Source: Ornithinibacillus xuwenensis
GTDB taxonomy: Bacteria > Bacillota > Bacilli > Bacillales > Amphibacillaceae
DNA: 64,000 nt
Reading direction: 5' to 3'
NCBI RefSeq assembly: GCF_039614845.1
Contig: NZ_JBDIML010000001.1
Span: forward strand, 868,001-932,000
Shown here piece by piece: positions 61,048 through 64,000 of the stretch. Both the position numbers and the translations under genes were made by a program. Numbering within the stretch: the first letter of the stretch is position 1; every line of letters begins with the position of its first letter. Below the pieces are notes generated by a model that saw only the letters and a list, made by a program, of their open reading frames with translations, did not search any database and was not told the DNA's origin.

Positions 61048-62178
61048 TTAATTCGGATTAGATGATAATGATTGTAGCACTGTTACAACTGATTTCACAC
61101 CAATCATTAAGGCATCCTCTTTTGGATTTAACTGGGCATTGTGAAGGCCATAAGGAGAGTCTACCCCTAACCAAAACATAAATCCTGGAATATCCTTTAA
61201 CATAAAACCAAAGTCTTCACCTGTCATTGCTTTCTTCGCTTTGAGAAATGTAATATTACTCTCTTTCATCACTTTCTCAAATAACTGGACATATTTCTCA
61301 TCATTATAAACCTGATAGTAATTTGAGCCATAATCAATTGCGATTCTACAGTCGAAGCTAATCTCAATCCCTTTCGCAATTGCTTCTATTCTTTTCTTCA
61401 CAGTATGAATAGCCTCTGGTTTAAGCGTTCGAATAGTCCCTTCAAGCCTTGCAGTCTCCGCTATAGCATTTTGAACATGACCACTTGTCAGCTTTCCTAT
61501 TGTTACAACAGCACTATCCAATGGATCTAGACTACGAGATACAATTTCTTGAATCTGTGAAATAAAACTCCCAGCCGCTACTGCCATATCCTTTGTTAAA
61601 TGCGGATATGCTGCGTGTCCACCTTTACCTTTAAAGTCAATAAACAATTCACTAGTATTAGCGAATAATAAACCAGGCTTTGTGGCAACTACTCCAACAG
61701 GGTATTCCGGAGCAATATGTAATGCGAAGATACAATCCGGTTTCCACTGTGTAAAGACCTCGGATTGAATCATTGGTAAAGCGCCACCTGGACCTTCTTC
61801 GGCCGGTTGAAAAATAAAAACCACATCATCTTGTATTGGATGTTCAATTACAGCCTGTAGAGACCCTAATGCAATTGTCATATGAAAGTCATGGCCACAT
61901 GCATGCATTCGACCGGGATGTTTAGATGAATAATCAAAGCCTGTTCGTTCATCAATTGGTAATCCATCAATGTCTGTTCGATATCCGATTGTTTTTCGAG
62001 GGTTTTTACCAGAAACTTTTACTAAGATACCTGTTTTCCACGTTTTAACTGTAACTTTGGGGGTGACCAAGTCATTGATCTTCTGTAATAAGTATTCTTG
62101 AGTTTTAAATTCTTGAAATCCTAGTTCAGGTATTTGATGTAAATCACGTCTAATTTGTCTAAGTGAAGTTAACTCCAT
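61048..62178 (-). CDS. ykuR: N-acetyldiaminopimelate deacetylase (YkuR)
   Basis: M20/amidohydrolase-family metalloenzyme that removes acetyl from N-acetyl-LL-diaminopimelate in the acetylase branch of lysine/DAP synthesis. The 376 residues include HACGHDFHMTIALGSL (metal-binding His and Asp, about 93-108), FIFQPAEEGPGGA (Glu, about 126-138) and MTGEDFGFML. Pairing with dapH 14 bp upstream specifies the substrate over general aminoacylases. No separate promoter seen. Confidence 0.94.
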   Translation of the reverse strand: MELTSLRQIRRDLHQIPELGFQEFKTQEYLLQKINDLVTPKVTVKTWKTGILVKVSGKNPRKTIGYRTDIDGLPIDERTGFDYSSKHPGRMHACGHDFHMTIALGSLQAVIEHPIQDDVVFIFQPAEEGPGGALPMIQSEVFTQWKPDCIFALHIAPEYPVGVVATKPGLLFANTSELFIDFKGKGGHAAYPHLTKDMAVAAGSFISQIQEIVSRSLDPLDSAVVTIGKLTSGHVQNAIAETARLEGTIRTLKPEAIHTVKKRIEAIAKGIEISFDCRIAIDYGSNYYQVYNDEKYVQLFEKVMKESNITFLKAKKAMTGEDFGFMLKDIPGFMFWLGVDSPYGLHNAQLNPKEDALMIGVKSVVTVLQSLSSNPN

Positions 62179-62192
62179 CTTGGGTCACCTAT

Positions 62193-62909
62193 TTAATTGT
62201 CCAATTTCCGTAGCTCTTGTTTAATTTCAGTTTTTGACTTGGTACCCTCATCAATTTCTTTCAGTACTTTCGCTGGAGTACCTGCAACTAATGTGTAAGG
62301 CTCTACATCTTTTGTAACAACTGCACCAGCTGCGACAATTGCTCCCTTTCCAATTGTTACGCCTTCTAAAACGACTACATTGGCTCCAATAACAACATCA
62401 TCTTCTACCACTACTGGTTTTGCAGATGGAGGCTCAATAACGCCTGCTAATACTGTTCCAGCACCAATATGACAATTCTTTCCAACTGTAGCTCGACCAC
62501 CTAATACAGCATTCATATCAATCATTGTACCTTCACCAACAACTGCTCCAATGTTAATCATGGCACCCATCATGATTACAGCACCATCACCTATCTCAAC
62601 CTGGTCGCGAATAACTGCACCTGGCTCGATACGAGCATTGATATTTCTTAAATCCAATAATGGAATCGCCGAATTACGTCGATCATTCTCTACCACAAAT
62701 TCAGAAATAACAGATTTATTTGCTTCTAAGAAAGTCGAAACTTCCTTCCATTCACCAAATAATACACCCGTCTTCTCCTCTACAAAAGCTTGGATTCCCC
62801 CAAACTCTAAGCTTTTTAATTCATCACCTTTTATATATACCTTTACTGGTGTACTCTTTTTACTATTAGAGATAAAATTAATAATCTCATTGGCATCCAT
62901 CATGTTCAT
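62193..62909 (-). CDS. dapH: DapH, tetrahydrodipicolinate N-acetyltransferase
   Basis: 238 residues. The N-terminal domain (MNMMDANEIINFISNSKKSTPVKVYI) and the C-terminal left-handed beta-helix of hexapeptide repeats (about 90-205, GDGAVIMMGAMINIGAVVG, GKNCHIGAGTVLAGVIEPP) are characteristic. It acetylates tetrahydrodipicolinate with acetyl-CoA, the first branch-specific step to meso-DAP. GGGGG lies before the ATG at 62909. Operon with ykuR, and probably ykuS. Confidence 0.96.
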   Translation of the reverse strand: MNMMDANEIINFISNSKKSTPVKVYIKGDELKSLEFGGIQAFVEEKTGVLFGEWKEVSTFLEANKSVISEFVVENDRRNSAIPLLDLRNINARIEPGAVIRDQVEIGDGAVIMMGAMINIGAVVGEGTMIDMNAVLGGRATVGKNCHIGAGTVLAGVIEPPSAKPVVVEDDVVIGANVVVLEGVTIGKGAIVAAGAVVTKDVEPYTLVAGTPAKVLKEIDEGTKSKTEIKQELRKLDN

Positions 62910-62980
62910 GGAATAACCCCCTATTATTTTTTCTAATCTTCACTTTAACAGACTGCACCAAATCGAGCAATTATTACAGT

Positions 62981-63018
62981 AAAAAGCATCCCCCATCTTC
63001 ATGAAGGATGCTTTAAAA
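62981..63018 (-). terminator. terminator between cbpB and dapH
   Basis: AAAGCATCC pairs with GGATGCTTT across a loop of about 14 bases. The minus strand has TTTTTACTG after it. Confidence 0.7.
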
Positions 63019-63025
63019 ATTCAAC

Positions 63026-63472
63026 TTACTTGTTTCTAGCAGCATATACATCTTTTCTTAATTCTTTTAGTAATGCCCTTCTTGTTAGAATGCCATCAAA
63101 ATATCCATCCTTGTCGACAATACAAACAAACGGGAAATCAATTAATGCTTTTAATCCATCAATTATGGAAGCTTCCTTATATAATCTTGGAATATCTGTA
63201 TTCATTACATCCTGAACTTGTAAGCTCGATAAACGTTCAATTTCAAAACGTTCAAGACCAAGTATTTCATTTAATATTTTTGTCTTACCTATTGTACCTT
63301 GTAATTTATACGTTGCATCTAGTACCGGGACAGCTGAATAGCCCGACTTTACTAAAACTAATAATGCATGTTCTAATGGGTTGGCAACTTGGACATGCGC
63401 AACTTTTTCAGATGAAATCATTAACTCAGAAATTGTTACCGCTGTCAAATCCTTATCTTGTAATAAACTCAT
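63026..63472 (-). CDS. cbpB: CbpB/DarB (YkuL), CBS-domain c-di-AMP-binding protein
   Basis: 148 residues consisting of two CBS motifs (about 12-70 and 85-145) with AVPVLDATYKLQGTIG and CIVDKDGYFDGILTRRALLKELR. The length matches B. subtilis YkuL/DarB, which binds c-di-AMP and, when free of it, stimulates the (p)ppGpp synthetase Rel and pyruvate carboxylase. pycA is in this window. AGAGGAG precedes the ATG. ccpC, which follows ykuL in B. subtilis, is absent here. Confidence 0.88.
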   Translation of the reverse strand: MSLLQDKDLTAVTISELMISSEKVAHVQVANPLEHALLVLVKSGYSAVPVLDATYKLQGTIGKTKILNEILGLERFEIERLSSLQVQDVMNTDIPRLYKEASIIDGLKALIDFPFVCIVDKDGYFDGILTRRALLKELRKDVYAARNK

Positions 63473-63722
63473 AATACCCGCTCCTCTTAAATACTACTTA
63501 AATACTCATTCTTGGTGAAAGGCTCTCAAAAACAACTAACAAGTAAGTGTAAATAACAAATCAGAAAGCCTAGTAATTCTCTTCACGATAAAGGAGTTTT
63601 AGTTCCATCTTAGCAGTACAGCATTAACGATTAGATACTTGAGAAAATAAAGTTCTCTTTCCCTAACCATAGTTTACCATATTTCTAACTGAATTAGCAT
63701 GTACAACATTGTTAAGAATAAA
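63473..63722. other. cbpB upstream region
   Basis: About 250 bp upstream of cbpB. The minus strand carries a direct repeat GTATTTAAG twice, 11 bp apart (near 63487-63507), just before the ribosome binding site. No clear promoter pair or ORF was recognised. Confidence 0.3.
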
Positions 63723-63776
63723 TTGAAAATAATTGTCACTTATTCTATAATATGAGCATATGCTCATATTATAGAA
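63723..63776 (+). promoter_or_regulatory. promoter with overlapping 34-bp palindromic operator for ArsR-type gene
   Basis: TTGAAA (63723-63728), 17-bp spacer and TATAAT (63746-63751) make a near-consensus promoter. A perfect 34-bp palindrome (63743-63776, each half TTCTATAATATGAGCAT plus A or its complement) covers the -10 and start site. ArsR/SmtB-family repressors bind AT-rich dyads in just this position, so the adjacent regulator is the likely ligand. Confidence 0.75.
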
Positions 63777-63792
63777 AGGGAGTTGTTAACGA

Positions 63793-64000
63793 TTGAATTA
63801 TGAACCGTTGAACGAAGCTTTGATTGAGCAAGTTTCTCAGACCTTTAAAGCTTTATCTGATCCAACCCGAATTCGTATTCTTCACTTACTATTTTTTCAA
63901 GAGCAATCGGTTACAGAAATTGCAAATGCGCTAAATATGCAGCAATCCACCATTTCACACCAATTAAAATACTTAAAGCAACTTCGCTTAATCAAAAATC
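63793..64000 (+). CDS. ArsR/SmtB family transcriptional regulator (3' end outside window)
   Basis: 69 codons visible from a TTG start at 63793 preceded by AAAGGGAG. The winged-helix core is TFKALSDPTRIRILHLL, then VTEIANALNMQQSTISHQLKYLKQLRLI, the recognition-helix region of metal-sensing ArsR proteins such as CzrA, SmtB and NmtR. The usual ELCV cysteine motif of ArsR/CadC-type alpha-3 sites is absent (EQSVTEIA instead). The metal ligands of alpha-5-type sensors would lie in the missing C-terminus. Probably regulates a metal or cation efflux gene beyond the window. Confidence 0.85.
   Translation, partial: MNYEPLNEALIEQVSQTFKALSDPTRIRILHLLFFQEQSVTEIANALNMQQSTISHQLKYLKQLRLIKN

Noticed and set aside
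1..64000. tRNA, rRNA, CRISPR arrays, IS elements, toxin-antitoxin or phage-defence genes
   Set aside because: Looked for repeats, clover-leaf sequences and characteristic proteins on both strands and saw none.

Overview
The window is low-GC chromosomal DNA from an endospore-forming Bacillaceae bacterium, most like the Oceanobacillus/Virgibacillus group. I cannot name a species from the sequence. Nearly every gene is recognisable. Read right to left, the order follows the B. subtilis ykuL - dapH - ykuR - ykuS ... rnjA - rpoY - def - ykyA - pdhABCD - SR1 - yktABC - yla - ftsW - pycA - cta - ylb - yllA - mraZ - mraW - ftsL - pbpB - spoVD - murE backbone. Sporulation genes (spoVD, ylbJ, an rsfA-like regulator, a ylaJ-like lipoprotein), bacillithiol synthesis (bshC) and a caa3 oxidase with a cytochrome c domain on subunit II fit an aerobic spore former. 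There are no rRNA or tRNA genes, IS elements, prophage genes or CRISPR arrays.

Layout. 1-9.1 kb: division and cell wall cluster on the minus strand (mraZ, rsmH, ftsL, pbpB, spoVD, murE, then murF cut by the window edge). 9.3-24.5 kb: bshC and the ylb block (ylbP, rsfA-like, an enoyl-CoA hydratase family gene, rpmF, yceD, tmcAL, a PDZ/Lon-like protease, ylbJ, coaD, rsmD, ylbG/F/E/D/C), then yugN and an AI-2E-family permease. 24.5-32.5 kb: the cytochrome caa3 cluster ctaB-C-D-E-F-G plus a DUF420 gene, with ctaA divergent. 32.5-37.1 kb: pycA and ftsW. 37.2-42.8 kb: small conserved yla/ykt genes. 42.8-46.8 kb: an accessory block (flavin oxidoreductase, SR1-type RNA/peptide, polysaccharide deacetylase lipoprotein, BCCT betaine transporter). 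46.9-52.7 kb: the pyruvate dehydrogenase operon and ykyA. 52.9-56.1 kb: def, then rpoY-rnjA. 56.2-60.5 kb: ktrC and a heterodimeric ABC exporter. 60.7-63.5 kb: ykuS, lysine/diaminopimelate genes and the CBS-domain protein CbpB. 63.7 kb to the end: an ArsR-type regulator behind a promoter overlapped by a 34-bp perfect palindrome.

Functional links. Pyruvate sits at the centre: PDH makes acetyl-CoA from it, PycA makes oxaloacetate, and in B. subtilis the c-di-AMP receptor CbpB/DarB has been linked to PycA and Rel. The acetylated diaminopimelate branch (dapH, ykuR) feeds meso-DAP to MurE, whose DNPR motif marks it as a DAP-adding enzyme. RsmH, RsmD, TmcAL, L32, RNase J1 and RpoY form a translation and RNA component.

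No large unknown gene system is present. The least explained elements are small: a probable sRNA at about 19.65-19.83 kb with a C-rich hairpin loop, an SR1/SR1P dual-function RNA locus, a 745-bp gap before rpoY-rnjA with one or two tiny ORFs and a leader hairpin, and the palindromic operator at the right end. All coordinates, motifs and spacings were read by eye. Functional names rest on remembered family features, not on database searches.
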